Positions 52,046 to 61,330 of a DNA stretch of 64,000 bases are shown piece after piece. The notes below the pieces were generated by a model. The model made no database searches and was not told the origin of the DNA. It saw only the letters and a list, made by a program, of their open reading frames with translations. The stretch comes from Limnobacter sp. SAORIC-580 (lineage in GTDB: Bacteria; Pseudomonadota; Gammaproteobacteria; Burkholderiales; Burkholderiaceae_B). The position numbers and the translations under genes are program-made. Where the stretch lies: NCBI RefSeq assembly GCF_013004065.1, contig NZ_CP053084.1, positions 434,001-498,000 of the forward strand, in the 5' to 3' direction. Within the stretch, counting starts at the first letter, position 1; the number at the start of each line of letters is the position of its first letter.

Positions 52046-53836
52046 ATGAGCCAATACACGCCCCCGATCCGCGACATGCAATTCGTACTGCACGAAATGT
52101 TGAACGCAGAAGCCACTTTCAAAAGCATTCCCGCCTTTGAAGAAATTGACGCAGACACGGTGAATCAGATCATCGAAGAAGGCGGCAAATTCTGCGCGGA
52201 AGTGTTGCAACCCCTGAACGCTGTGGGCGATTCGGAAGGTTGTACTTTGAACAAGGCCGACCATTCCCTGAAAACCCCAACCGGTTTCAAGGAAGCCTAC
52301 CAGCAGTTTGTGGAAGCTGGCTGGGCCTCGCTAAGCTGCGACCCCAACTACGGTGGTCAAGGCCTGCCCGTGACCGTGAACCAGGCGTTCTACGAAATGA
52401 TGAACAGCGCCAACCAGGCCTGGACCATGTACCCCGGCCTGACGCACGGCGCCTACGATTGCCTGCACGAGCACGGCAGCCAGGAACAGAAAGATCTGTA
52501 CCTGCCCAAGCTGACCAGCGGCGAATGGACTGGCACCATGTGCCTGACCGAACCACACTGCGGCACCGACCTGGGCATGTTGCGCAGCAAGGCTGAGCCA
52601 CAGGCCGATGGCAGCTACAAAATTACCGGCGCGAAAATCTTCATCAGCTCTGGCGAACATGACATGGCCGAGAACATCATTCACCTGGTGTTGGCACGAC
52701 TGCCCGATGCGCCTGTGGGCACCAAAGGCATTTCCTTGTTCCTGGTACCCAAGTTCATTCCGAATGCCGACGGTTCCATTGGTGAGCGCAACCCGATTTT
52801 CTGCGGCGCCATTGAACACAAAATGGGTATTCACGGCAACGCCACTTGCCAAATGAACCTGGACGGTGCAACAGGTTGGCTGATTGGCCAACCCCATCGT
52901 GGCCTGGCCGCCATGTTCGTGATGATGAACGCAGCCCGTCTGGGCGTGGGCATGCAGTCATTGGGCCTGACTGAAGTGGCTTATCAAAACGCTGTTGTTT
53001 ATGCGAAGGATCGCATTCAAAGCCGTTCGCTGACTGGCCCCAAGGCCACTGACAAACCTGCTGACCCCATCATCGTTCATCCCGATGTGCGGAAAATGTT
53101 GCTTACCACTCGCGCATACGCCGAAGGTGGCCGTGCACTGTGCATGTGGACCGCACTGGAACTGGACAAGGAATTGAACCACCCTGATGAAGCCGTTCGC
53201 AAGGAAGCATCCGACATGGTTGCCCTGGCCACGCCAATCGTAAAAGCCTTCATCACCGACAACGCTTGGGAAGCCACATCACACTGTATGCAAGTGTATG
53301 GCGGCCACGGTTACATCGCTGAGTGGGGCATGGAACAGTATGTTCGTGACAGCCGCATCAACATGATCTACGAAGGCACCAACACCATTCAGTCACTGGA
53401 CCTGCTGGGTCGTAAAGTGCTGGGCGACGGTGGCGCCAAGCTGATGAAGTTCGGCAAAATGGTGCGCGCGTTGTGTGAAGAACAAGCCAACAACCCAGCC
53501 ATGAAAGAGTTCATTGAACCCCTGGCTGATTTGGGCGACAAGGTCAGCAAACTGACCATGGAAATTGGTGGCAAGGCCATGCAAAACCCAGATGAAGTGG
53601 GTGCTGCAGCCGTGGATTACCTGCGTGTTGTGGGCCACCTGTTCTACGGCTACTTCTTTGCGAAAGCTGCAAAAATCGCGCTGGAAAAGCAAGCCAGTGG
53701 CGACAAGTTCTACACCGCCAAACTGCATACAGCCCGTTTCTACTTCGAGAAAATGCTGCCTGAAACCGCCATGCTGATTCGCAAGGCGCGTGCGGGTTCC
53801 AGCAGCCTGATGGAAATGGAAGCCGACCTGTTCTAA
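52046..53836 (+). CDS. Acyl-CoA dehydrogenase (large, about 600 residues)
   Basis: The enzyme makes the trans-2 double bond of acyl-CoA, the first oxidative step of beta-oxidation. The 596-residue chain starts YTPPIRDMQFVLHE, typical of the long bacterial family with an extra C-terminal domain. CLTEPHCGTDLGML is the FAD/substrate motif, SSGEHDMAENIIHLVLARL follows, and GGHGYIAEWGMEQYVRDSRI with IYEGTNTIQSLDL holds the catalytic glutamate region. AGGAG lies before the ATG. It is 17 bases after the TetR gene. Chain-length preference is not predictable here. Confidence 0.95.
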   Translation: MSQYTPPIRDMQFVLHEMLNAEATFKSIPAFEEIDADTVNQIIEEGGKFCAEVLQPLNAVGDSEGCTLNKADHSLKTPTGFKEAYQQFVEAGWASLSCDPNYGGQGLPVTVNQAFYEMMNSANQAWTMYPGLTHGAYDCLHEHGSQEQKDLYLPKLTSGEWTGTMCLTEPHCGTDLGMLRSKAEPQADGSYKITGAKIFISSGEHDMAENIIHLVLARLPDAPVGTKGISLFLVPKFIPNADGSIGERNPIFCGAIEHKMGIHGNATCQMNLDGATGWLIGQPHRGLAAMFVMMNAARLGVGMQSLGLTEVAYQNAVVYAKDRIQSRSLTGPKATDKPADPIIVHPDVRKMLLTTRAYAEGGRALCMWTALELDKELNHPDEAVRKEASDMVALATPIVKAFITDNAWEATSHCMQVYGGHGYIAEWGMEQYVRDSRINMIYEGTNTIQSLDLLGRKVLGDGGAKLMKFGKMVRALCEEQANNPAMKEFIEPLADLGDKVSKLTMEIGGKAMQNPDEVGAAAVDYLRVVGHLFYGYFFAKAAKIALEKQASGDKFYTAKLHTARFYFEKMLPETAMLIRKARAGSSSLMEMEADLF

Positions 53837-53912
53837 CAAATCCTGTCCCGTAGTACCCCGCAGCCACACGTGGTTGCGGGCGTTGAATCCAATTAACTCG
53901 AAGGAGACACGC

Positions 53913-56318
53913 GTGTCCAATTTCATCGTTCGCAAAGTCGCCGTGCTCGGCGCTGGCGTGATGGGCGCACAAATTGCTGCCCACTGTGCCAATGCCAAAG
54001 TGCCCGTGGTGCTGTTTGATCTGCCCGCCAAAGAAGGTCCCAAGAACGGCATCGTAGACAAAGCCATCTTGAACCTGACGAAACTGAAGCCTGCCCCGTT
54101 TGGCGCGAAGGACGTTGCGCAATACGTGCAAGCAGCCAACTACGAAGAGCACCTGGAATTGCTGCAGGGCTGCGATTTGGTGATCGAAGCCATTGCCGAG
54201 CGCATGGACTGGAAACACGACCTGTACAAAAAAGTGGCACCGCACATCAACGCCACTGCTATTTTTGCAACCAACACATCGGGTTTGAGCATCTCCAAGC
54301 TGAGCGAAGGTTTTGATGCAGAACTGAAGAGCCGCTTCTGTGGCGTTCACTTCTTCAACCCACCCCGTTACATGCACCTGTGCGAACTGATTCCGCTGCC
54401 GACCACACGCCAAGACATTCTGGACAATCTGGAAACCTTCCTGACCACCACCTTGGGCAAGGGAATTATTACTGCCAAAGACACGCCCAACTTCGTGGCC
54501 AACCGCGTGGGCGTGGCTGGCATGCTGGCCACCATGGCTGAAGCGCAAAAGTACGGCATTCCATTTGACATCGTCGACCAGCTGACTGGTTCCAAACTGG
54601 GCCGTGCAAAATCGGCCACCTTCCGCACTGCGGATGTGGTTGGTCTGGACACCATGGGCCACGTGATTGCAACCATGCAAAACACATTGCCCAACGATCC
54701 GTTTGCATCCAGTTATGCCACACCAGCAGTGTTGAAAACACTGGTTGAGAAAGGCGCACTGGGCCAGAAAACCAAAGGTGGCTTCTTCAAGAAAGAAGGC
54801 AAGCAGATCATGGTGTTTGATGCAAACACCAGCAGCTATGTGGCGTCTGAGGGCAAGGCCGACGAAGCCGTGCTGAAGATTTTGAAGAACCGCAATGTGG
54901 CCGAACGCATGGCTGCTTTGCGTGCTTCCGAGCATCCACAGGCCAAATTCCTGTGGGCGATTTTCCGTGATGCATTCCATTACATCGCATTCCACCTGAA
55001 CGACATCGCAGACACAGCACGTGAAGTTGATTTCTCACTGCGCTGGGGTTATGGCTGGACAGAAGGTCCATTTGAAACCTGGCAAGCCGCAGGCTGGAAG
55101 CAGGTTGCCCAGTGGGTGAAGGTCGACATCGATGCAGGCGAAGCCTTGTGCAACGCACCTTTGCCAGCTTGGGTATTTGAAGGCCCTGTTGCAGACAACG
55201 GCGGCGTGTACAGTACCGCTGGCGCATTCAGCCCAGCAAGCAATTCATTCGTACCCCGCAAAGATTTGCCGGTGTACCAGCGCCAAATTTTCCGCGCCAA
55301 AGTATTGGGCGAAACAACCGTGACTGGCCACAACGGTGGCACCACCATCAAAGAAAACGATGCAGTTCGCATTTGGACCGCACCCGGCCATGATGATGTG
55401 TTGATCTTGTCGATTAAAACCAAAATGCACGCCATTGGTCCCGATGTGATCACCGGCACGCATGAAGCCATCGCCTTGGCTGAAAAAAGCTACAAAGGCC
55501 TGGTGCTGTGGAGCCCGAATGAGCCCTTCTCCGCAGGTGCCGACCTGCAAGCCATGTTGCCTGCATTCATGCAGGGCGGCGGCAAGGCCATTGAACCCAT
55601 GGTGGCTGAATTCCAGAAAGGCACTGCTGCGCTGAAATATGCACAAGTTCCAACTGTCGCAGCCGTGACTGGTTTGGCATTGGGCGGTGGTTGCGAATTT
55701 GCTATTCACTGTGCTGCACGTGTGGCCAACCTTGAAAGCTACATGGGCCTGGTGGAAGTGGGCGTTGGCCTGATTCCCGGTGGCGGTGGCTTGAAAGAAA
55801 TCGCCATCAACGCTGGTTTGGCTGCTCAAAAAGCAGGTTCTGCCGATGTATTGGCCTTCCTGAAAGACGGCTTCATGACCGCAGCAACCGCCAAGGTGGG
55901 CACTTCGGCCATGGAATGTCGCGACCTCGGCTTCATCAAGGAATCCGACACCATCGTCTTCAACAGCCATGAACTGCTGTATGTCGCCATTTCACGCGCA
56001 CGCGCCATGTTCGACGGCGGCTATCGCCCACCCCATAAAATCAAGGGTGTACCCGCCGCAGGCAAATCAGGCTACGCCACCATCAAGGCGCAACTGGTCA
56101 ACATGCGCGACGGCGGTTTCATCTCTGCTTACGACTTCCATTTGGGCTGCGTAATCGCCGAAGTGGTGTGCGGTGGCGAAATTGAAACTGGCTCCTTGGT
56201 GGATGAAGAGTGGTTCCTGAACCTGGAACGCAAGCACTTCGTGAAGTTGCTCGACAACCCCAAGACACAAGAACGAATCATGGGCATGCTGCAAACCGGC
56301 AAGCCAGTGCGTAACTAA
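53913..56318 (+). CDS. Bifunctional 3-hydroxyacyl-CoA dehydrogenase / enoyl-CoA hydratase
   Basis: This 801-residue multifunctional beta-oxidation protein has the dehydrogenase domain first, with the NAD motif GAGVMGAQIAAHCAN at residues 13-27, AIAERMDWK, FATNTSGLSIS and HFFNPPRYMHL, then the C-terminal dehydrogenase part. The hydratase (crotonase) fold comes last, with PNEPFSAGADLQAM and ALGGGCEFAIHCA. This order is reversed relative to E. coli FadB, where the hydratase is first, and is the usual form in betaproteobacteria. The start is a GTG at 53913 with AAGGAG upstream; the frame extends to 53874 without support. It is followed 15 bases later by the thiolase gene. Confidence 0.95.
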   Translation: MSNFIVRKVAVLGAGVMGAQIAAHCANAKVPVVLFDLPAKEGPKNGIVDKAILNLTKLKPAPFGAKDVAQYVQAANYEEHLELLQGCDLVIEAIAERMDWKHDLYKKVAPHINATAIFATNTSGLSISKLSEGFDAELKSRFCGVHFFNPPRYMHLCELIPLPTTRQDILDNLETFLTTTLGKGIITAKDTPNFVANRVGVAGMLATMAEAQKYGIPFDIVDQLTGSKLGRAKSATFRTADVVGLDTMGHVIATMQNTLPNDPFASSYATPAVLKTLVEKGALGQKTKGGFFKKEGKQIMVFDANTSSYVASEGKADEAVLKILKNRNVAERMAALRASEHPQAKFLWAIFRDAFHYIAFHLNDIADTAREVDFSLRWGYGWTEGPFETWQAAGWKQVAQWVKVDIDAGEALCNAPLPAWVFEGPVADNGGVYSTAGAFSPASNSFVPRKDLPVYQRQIFRAKVLGETTVTGHNGGTTIKENDAVRIWTAPGHDDVLILSIKTKMHAIGPDVITGTHEAIALAEKSYKGLVLWSPNEPFSAGADLQAMLPAFMQGGGKAIEPMVAEFQKGTAALKYAQVPTVAAVTGLALGGGCEFAIHCAARVANLESYMGLVEVGVGLIPGGGGLKEIAINAGLAAQKAGSADVLAFLKDGFMTAATAKVGTSAMECRDLGFIKESDTIVFNSHELLYVAISRARAMFDGGYRPPHKIKGVPAAGKSGYATIKAQLVNMRDGGFISAYDFHLGCVIAEVVCGGEIETGSLVDEEWFLNLERKHFVKLLDNPKTQERIMGMLQTGKPVRN

Positions 56319-56333
56319 TTAAGGAGAGCAAAC

Positions 56334-57533
56334 ATGGCTCAAGCTTGTAAAGATGTTTACATTGTCGCAGCAACGCGCACCCCAATCGGCAAGGCCCCCC
56401 GTGGCGTGTTTAAAGACACCCGCCCCGATGACCTGCTGGTGCATGCCATTGCCAGCGCCATGGCCCAGGTGCCAACTCTCGACCCAGCCTCAATCAACGA
56501 TGCGATCGTGGGTTGTGCATTCCCCGAAGGCGAGCAGGGCATGAACATGGCCCGTATCGCTGTGTTGCTGGCAGGTCTGCCCAACACTGTGGGTGGCGTC
56601 ACGATCAACCGCTTCTGTGCGTCTGGTATTACGGCTGTGTCAATGGCTGCCAACGCCATTGCCATGGGCGAAGCCGAAGTCATGATTGCAGCCGGCGCCG
56701 AAAGCATGAGCATGGTGCCCATGAGCGGCAACAAGCCCAGCTTCAACAACGCAATTTTCCAGAAAGATGAAAACCTGGGTATTGCGTATGGCATGGGCAT
56801 GACCGCCGAAAAGGTAGCCCAGCAGTGGGGCATCAGCCGTGATGCACAAGACGAATTCGCCTTGAACAGCCACAAAAAGGCAATCGCCGCTCAACAGGCC
56901 GGCGAGTTCAACGATGAAATTACACCGTTCACCGTTGTAAAAGCCACGCCTGATTTGTCCACAGGCGAAATCAAAACCAGCACCAAAGAAGTGAAGCTGG
57001 ATGAAGGCCCCCGTGCCGACTCTTCGATTGAGGGGCTGACCAAACTCAAGCCTGTATTCGCTGCCAAGGGCTCAGTGACCGCCGGTAACAGCTCGCAAAT
57101 GAGTGATGGTGCTGGTGCCTTGATTCTTGCTTCTGAAGAAGCCGTGAAGCGCTACAACCTCACTCCCCTGGCCAAGTGGCGCGGTTTTGCCGTGCGTGGT
57201 GTGCCTCCCGAAATCATGGGTATTGGCCCCAAGGAAGCAATTCCTGCGGTGTTGAAAACTGCTGGCCTGAAAGCCAGCGACATCGACTGGTTTGAATTGA
57301 ACGAAGCCTTTGCCGCGCAATCCTTGGCTGTGATGAAAGACCTGGAACTGGACCCAGCCAAGGTGAACCCCATGGGCGGCGCAATCGCCTTGGGCCACCC
57401 ACTGGGTGCAACCGGTGCAATTCGCGCAGCCACTGTAGTGCATGCACTGCGCAGGCACAACCTGAAATACGGTATGGTGACCATGTGTATCGGTACCGGC
57501 ATGGGTGCAGCAGGCATCTTCGAACGCGTGTAA
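56334..57533 (+). CDS. Acetyl-CoA acyltransferase (3-ketoacyl-CoA thiolase)
   Basis: The enzyme cleaves 3-ketoacyl-CoA with CoA in the last step of beta-oxidation. The 399-residue chain has the thiolase catalytic residues Cys95 (NRFCASG), His355 (GHPLGATG) and Cys385 (MCIGTGMGAA), plus NEAFAAQ. The opening DVYIVAATRTPIGKAPRGVFKDTRPDDLL and the short 399-residue length are those of FadA-type thiolases. AAGGAG lies before the ATG. A hairpin terminator follows and may lower expression of the two genes behind it. Confidence 0.96.
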   Translation: MAQACKDVYIVAATRTPIGKAPRGVFKDTRPDDLLVHAIASAMAQVPTLDPASINDAIVGCAFPEGEQGMNMARIAVLLAGLPNTVGGVTINRFCASGITAVSMAANAIAMGEAEVMIAAGAESMSMVPMSGNKPSFNNAIFQKDENLGIAYGMGMTAEKVAQQWGISRDAQDEFALNSHKKAIAAQQAGEFNDEITPFTVVKATPDLSTGEIKTSTKEVKLDEGPRADSSIEGLTKLKPVFAAKGSVTAGNSSQMSDGAGALILASEEAVKRYNLTPLAKWRGFAVRGVPPEIMGIGPKEAIPAVLKTAGLKASDIDWFELNEAFAAQSLAVMKDLELDPAKVNPMGGAIALGHPLGATGAIRAATVVHALRRHNLKYGMVTMCIGTGMGAAGIFERV

Positions 57534-57551
57534 TTTCAGCGCAAATCAAAG

Positions 57552-57585
57552 CGGGTGTGGGTGCAAACCTTCACCCGTTTTTTTT
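57552..57585 (+). terminator. Terminator or attenuator between thiolase and hydratase genes
   Basis: CGGGTG (57552-57557) or the inner GGGTG (57559-57563) can pair with CACCCG (57572-57577), followed by eight T. The two options compete for the same right arm. Being inside an operon-like run it may be partial. Confidence 0.7.
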
Positions 57586-57621
57586 GAGTTTTTACAACAA
57601 AAACAGACAGGGAATACGGCA

Positions 57622-58389
57622 GTGGACATTCAAACAGAAATCAGCAATGGCTTGATGACCATCACCATCAATCGGCCAGAACGCAAAAACTCATTTACCA
57701 ACGCCATGTACACCGCGCTGGCGGATGCATTTCGCGATGCCACGCACAGCAGTGGCGTGAAAGTGGTGTTGCTCAAAGGCCATGAAGGCTGTTTTTCTGC
57801 GGGCAACGATCTGGGCGATTTTCTGAACAACCCCCCCACCGATCTGGACGCACCGGTGTTTCGTTTTCTTCGCATGATCTCTGTCTTCCCCAAGCCTGTG
57901 GTAGCACAGGTGCAAGGTTTGGCCATTGGTATCGGCACTACCGTATTGCTGCACTGTGATTTGGTGTATGCAGCAAGCACCGCAAAATTTTCCATGCCTT
58001 TCGTGAAGCTGGGCTTGTGCCCGGAAGCGGCGTCCAGCCTGTTGCTGCCTATCTCTGCGGGTTATCAGAAAGCGGCTGAACTGTTGTTGCTGGGCGATAT
58101 TTTCACCGCCTTGAAAGCCTACGACACCGGCATTGTTTCCGATGTGCTTGAACCAGCGGCACTGGACGCACATGTGCAAGCGCAAGTGAAAAAACTGCTC
58201 GACCTGCCACTTACAAGCCTGTTGACCACCAAGCGTTTGATGAAGTCGGCCAACAAAACTGCTGTGGCCGAAAAAATGGCCGAAGAAGGGCACTTGTTCA
58301 TGAGCATGATTCCGCAAGCCCCGGCACAAGAGGCATTCAAAGCATTTGGCGAAAAGCGTGCCCCCAATTTCAAGCAGTTCGAAAACTAA
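57622..58389 (+). CDS. Enoyl-CoA hydratase/isomerase family protein
   Basis: This 255-residue crotonase-fold enzyme adds water to, or isomerises, an enoyl-CoA. Landmarks are ITINRPERKNSFTNAMY, GCFSAGNDLGDF (first oxyanion strand) and VQGLAIGIGTTVLLHCDLVYAA (second oxyanion hole). The residue usually taken by Glu144-type catalytic acid lies in LGLCPEAASSLLLP, as in 2,3-dehydroadipyl/PaaG-like isomerase types. The start is a GTG at 57622 with AGGGA upstream; longer frames overlap the terminator. It complements the fused hydratase of this operon, perhaps for unsaturated or branched substrates. Confidence 0.9.
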   Translation: MDIQTEISNGLMTITINRPERKNSFTNAMYTALADAFRDATHSSGVKVVLLKGHEGCFSAGNDLGDFLNNPPTDLDAPVFRFLRMISVFPKPVVAQVQGLAIGIGTTVLLHCDLVYAASTAKFSMPFVKLGLCPEAASSLLLPISAGYQKAAELLLLGDIFTALKAYDTGIVSDVLEPAALDAHVQAQVKKLLDLPLTSLLTTKRLMKSANKTAVAEKMAEEGHLFMSMIPQAPAQEAFKAFGEKRAPNFKQFEN

Positions 58390-58413
58390 TCCAATAAGCA
58401 CCAAGGGCTCAGC

Positions 58414-59214
58414 ATGACCGTTGCACTTTCAGAAATTTTGTCCAATCGCCGTTTGAGTGGCGATACAGTCACGTTCACCGCCACCGAGGACTGGATGCAG
58501 GGTCGCACCATGTTCGGTGGCTTCCTCTCAGCACTTGCCGTGGTTGCCATGCGCGATACGCTGGGTATCGACATGCCCTTGCGTGCGCTGCAAACCAATT
58601 TTGTGGGCCCTGTGCCCGCTGGTGATGTGGTGTACCGCACGCGTTTGCTCCGGCAGGGCAAAAGTGTCAGTCAGGTGCAATGTGAAATTTACAGCGACGA
58701 AACCTTGGCGGGTTTGGTGGTGGGTGTGTTTGGCGCCCCGCGTGAAACCGCATTGCCAGTCCTTAGCCCGCAGCACAAACCGCTGCCCAAGCCAGTGGAC
58801 GACATTGCGCCATTGCCTTTCATTCCGAAAATTACCCCCAACTTTTTGCAGCACGTTGAAATGCGCTGGGCGCTGGGCAGCATTCCCTACATGGGCAACC
58901 CGTTTTGGGAAAGTGGCATTTACATTCGTGCCACTGATAAAAACCTGAGCCCTGAAGTACTGATTGTCATGCTCAGCGATGGCCCGCCCACACCTTGCCT
59001 TAGTCACTTTAAAGGGCCTGTCATGGCCAGTTCGGTAAGCTGGTCGCTTGAATTGCCACCCATTCCTGCCAATATCGACAGTGAAGGCTGGTTTCAAATC
59101 GACATGGAAACCAAAGCCGGTGCGGACGGCTATGTGAATCAAAGCGCCAAACTGTGGACCCCGAATGGTCAACTGGCATCGCTGGGCTATCAGGTGGTAG
59201 CGGTTTACGGCTAA
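58414..59214 (+). CDS. Thioesterase family protein (TesB-like double hotdog)
   Basis: This 266-residue protein has two hotdog repeats of the TesB type. GRTMFGGFLSALAVVAM is the substrate helix of the first and LRALQTNFVGPVPAGDVVYRT the following strand. The second repeat has WALGSIPYMGNPFWESG and SDGPPTPCLSHFKGPVMASSVSWSLEL, the last with the Asp of the thioesterase active site. Members hydrolyse acyl-CoA. It lies 24 bases after the hydratase gene at the end of the beta-oxidation operon, where it could release stuck acyl groups and free CoA. Confidence 0.88.
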   Translation: MTVALSEILSNRRLSGDTVTFTATEDWMQGRTMFGGFLSALAVVAMRDTLGIDMPLRALQTNFVGPVPAGDVVYRTRLLRQGKSVSQVQCEIYSDETLAGLVVGVFGAPRETALPVLSPQHKPLPKPVDDIAPLPFIPKITPNFLQHVEMRWALGSIPYMGNPFWESGIYIRATDKNLSPEVLIVMLSDGPPTPCLSHFKGPVMASSVSWSLELPPIPANIDSEGWFQIDMETKAGADGYVNQSAKLWTPNGQLASLGYQVVAVYG

Positions 59215-59293
59215 GCCTTCTCGGTTGATTGCGCTATTCACTGAACTTTCGTTTTTTCTGAGCTGTCGAAATCACGAAGGAGACAGTTGAACC

Positions 59294-59638
59294 ATGAAAC
59301 ATGCACTGCACACAGTCGGAATGTTTGTTCTGTTTTTCCTGGTTTCGCCAGTCAAAGCAGAGGCCTTGCGGTGTTCGCAGGGCAGTGCCTATGAGGGCGA
59401 CAGCAGGGTCTCTGTGCTCTACAAATGCGGGCAACCCGCTTTGAAAGATACTTTTTGTGATCCAGTGTATTTTCCCGGTACCCTGCAACCGGTTCCCTCT
59501 CCGTTTGCGCAATCGCTGGTGCCTTGCCTGCCCGTAGAAGTGTGGGTGTACGACAGGGGGCAGGGTAATTTGATTGCCACTGTACGCTTTCGGGGGGGCG
59601 TGGTTCAGTCCATTTCATATGGGCGACAACCCGAATAA
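59294..59638 (+). CDS. DUF2845 family secreted protein
   Basis: This 114-residue protein has a signal peptide (VGMFVLFFLVSPVKAEA, then LRCSQG). The mature part has four cysteines (LRCSQG, YKCGQP, TFCDPV, VPCLP), and the pattern VSVLYKCGQPALKDTF and VEVWVYDRGQGN is that of the DUF2845 family. The role is unknown; it should be periplasmic. AAGGAG precedes the ATG. Confidence 0.82.
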   Translation: MKHALHTVGMFVLFFLVSPVKAEALRCSQGSAYEGDSRVSVLYKCGQPALKDTFCDPVYFPGTLQPVPSPFAQSLVPCLPVEVWVYDRGQGNLIATVRFRGGVVQSISYGRQPE

Positions 59639-59652
59639 ATCAATCGAATTAT

Positions 59653-59664
59653 TGTGTTAACACA
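59653..59664. promoter_or_regulatory. TGTGTTAACACA palindrome, candidate operator
   Basis: A perfect 12-bp palindrome lies 40 bases before the sugar dehydrogenase start codon, in the only gap upstream. It looks like a repressor site for a GntR-, LacI- or similar regulator. No such gene is adjacent. Confidence 0.35.
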
Positions 59665-59703
59665 TCAGGTTCGGCACGCGCCGGCCGTCTTGGGCATGCT
59701 TTC

Positions 59704-61269
59704 ATGAATCACGCAAACAAATGGTTTTCGGTTTTTCTGGTTTGGCTTTTGGTCTGGTTGCTGGGTTCCTTACTGGGCACCCTGGTGCAGTCACAGGTCA
59801 ATTTGCAGGCATTGCAAAACCTGGGGGTTGTCATTCCATGGAGTACACGGCTTCACACCACCCTGCACGATCTCGGGAACTTCTCGCCGGTTTATGCAGT
59901 CATCTTTGGGTGCAGTTTTGCGGTATCTCAGGCCGTCGCATTGCTGTTCACGCGTTTCACCGGCACTGCATGGCGTACCTTTTGGTGTGTTTTCGGTGCT
60001 GCACTGGGTCTGTGGGTAACTTTCAAAGTGGTCGACATGATTGCACCAATGCCAATACTTATTTCATCCACCCGCACCGTCGGGGGCATGTTTTCCATGC
60101 TTGCAGCCGCGGCGGTCTCGGGCGCCTTGTTCGCCAAACTGTCGACCCGCAAAATGTCGGCCAGTCCAGCAATTCTTGCATTACTGATTGCCAGTGTTGC
60201 GCTGCCACCCGGCCAGGCCCAGGCCCAATCTGCCAAACCCTACACAATCGAGACTTTTGCCGATGGTTTGGACAGTCCCTGGTCCATTGCATTTTTACCT
60301 GATGGCCGCGCATTGATCACCGAGAAACCTGGCCAGCTGCGCCTGGTGGCGGCCGATGGCAAATTGGTGAATGCCCCAATCGCTGGTGTTCCGAAGGTAT
60401 TTTATGGCGGCCAGGCGGGTTTGTTTGATGTCTTGCCCTCCCACGATTTTGCGCAAAGTCAGCAAATTTTTCTCAGCTATGCCTGCGGCACGCGCAGTGC
60501 AAACCATCTGTGTGTGGCCAGCGCCAAGCTTGGCGAGAACAGCCTTGCGAATGTCAAAGAAATTTTCCGTTCGCAAATGGCAAAATCAGGCAGTGCCCAT
60601 TATGGCGGGCGCATGGCGTGGCTGCCCGACAACACGCTGATCGTGACACTGGGCGATGGTTACAGTTACCGTGAAGAAGCGCAGAATTTGTCGAATCACC
60701 TTGGAAAAATTGTTCGGCTCAATGCCGATGGTTCTGTGCCCAAAGACAATCCCTTTGTGGGCAAACAGGGCGCCAAACCTGAAATTTATAGTTACGGTCA
60801 TCGCAACGTTCAGGGCCTGGCCTACGATGCCGCCAACAAACGCTTGATCGCTCATGAGCATGGTCCGCGTGGTGGCGACGAAGTGAACGTTATTACCCCC
60901 GGGACCAATTACGGCTGGCCCAAAGCCACCTACGGCATCGACTACACCGGTGCACAAATTTCACCCTACAAAGAATACGAGGGTACCCAACAACCCGCAA
61001 TTTACTGGGTGCCGTCCATCGCCCCCTCGGGCATCACTGTTTACAACGGCGACATGTTTCCCCAGTGGAAAGGCAACTTGCTGGTGGGTGCACTGAAGGC
61101 CCAGCAGGTCAGTCGAGTCGTGTTGAAAGGCAACAAAGCGTCTGAAGAAGAAGTGTTGTTCAAAGAAGTGGGTGCGCGTTTCAGGGATGTTCGCACAGGC
61201 CCCGATGGTGCAATTTACCTGTTGACCGACAGCTCGGATGGCAAGGTACTTCGCGTGAGTGCCCGTTAG
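59704..61269 (+). CDS. PQQ-dependent aldose sugar dehydrogenase with N-terminal membrane domain
   Basis: This 521-residue protein is a fusion. Residues about 1-175 hold five hydrophobic segments (8-28, 61-82, 90-112, 125-143 and 153-172). The last one, ILALLIASVALPPGQAQAQ, looks like a retained signal peptide with an AQA cleavage site. Residues 178-521 are the six-bladed soluble glucose dehydrogenase/Asd beta-propeller (GLDSPWSIAFLPDGRALITEKPG, LPDNTLIVTLGDGY, SYGHRNVQGLAYD, HEHGPRGGDEVNVI), which oxidises aldose sugars in the periplasm using PQQ. The membrane part is not one I recognise and is not the MASE-like domain of the quinoprotein Gcd. No PQQ synthesis genes are in the window. Confidence 0.82.
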   Translation: MNHANKWFSVFLVWLLVWLLGSLLGTLVQSQVNLQALQNLGVVIPWSTRLHTTLHDLGNFSPVYAVIFGCSFAVSQAVALLFTRFTGTAWRTFWCVFGAALGLWVTFKVVDMIAPMPILISSTRTVGGMFSMLAAAAVSGALFAKLSTRKMSASPAILALLIASVALPPGQAQAQSAKPYTIETFADGLDSPWSIAFLPDGRALITEKPGQLRLVAADGKLVNAPIAGVPKVFYGGQAGLFDVLPSHDFAQSQQIFLSYACGTRSANHLCVASAKLGENSLANVKEIFRSQMAKSGSAHYGGRMAWLPDNTLIVTLGDGYSYREEAQNLSNHLGKIVRLNADGSVPKDNPFVGKQGAKPEIYSYGHRNVQGLAYDAANKRLIAHEHGPRGGDEVNVITPGTNYGWPKATYGIDYTGAQISPYKEYEGTQQPAIYWVPSIAPSGITVYNGDMFPQWKGNLLVGALKAQQVSRVVLKGNKASEEEVLFKEVGARFRDVRTGPDGAIYLLTDSSDGKVLRVSAR

Positions 61270-61299
61270 CATTCAGTCACATGATGTGTTTACCTGCTT

Positions 61300-61330
61300 C
61301 CTTGTTTTCGGCTAGTCTTGCTGAACAAGG
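61300..61330 (+). promoter_or_regulatory. Hairpin that could hide the ribosome-binding site of the DUF2007 gene
   Basis: CCTTGTT (61300-61306) and AACAAGG (61324-61330) form a perfect 7-bp stem with a 17-base loop. The right arm contains the first four bases of the AAGGGGG ribosome-binding site of the gene starting at 61338. Confidence 0.35.

Noticed and set aside
53544..54995. 483-codon minus-strand frame across the acyl-CoA dehydrogenase/hydroxyacyl-CoA dehydrogenase junction
   Set aside because: It spans two strongly supported genes and has low-quality composition (Cys/His/Gln-rich) typical of a shadow frame.
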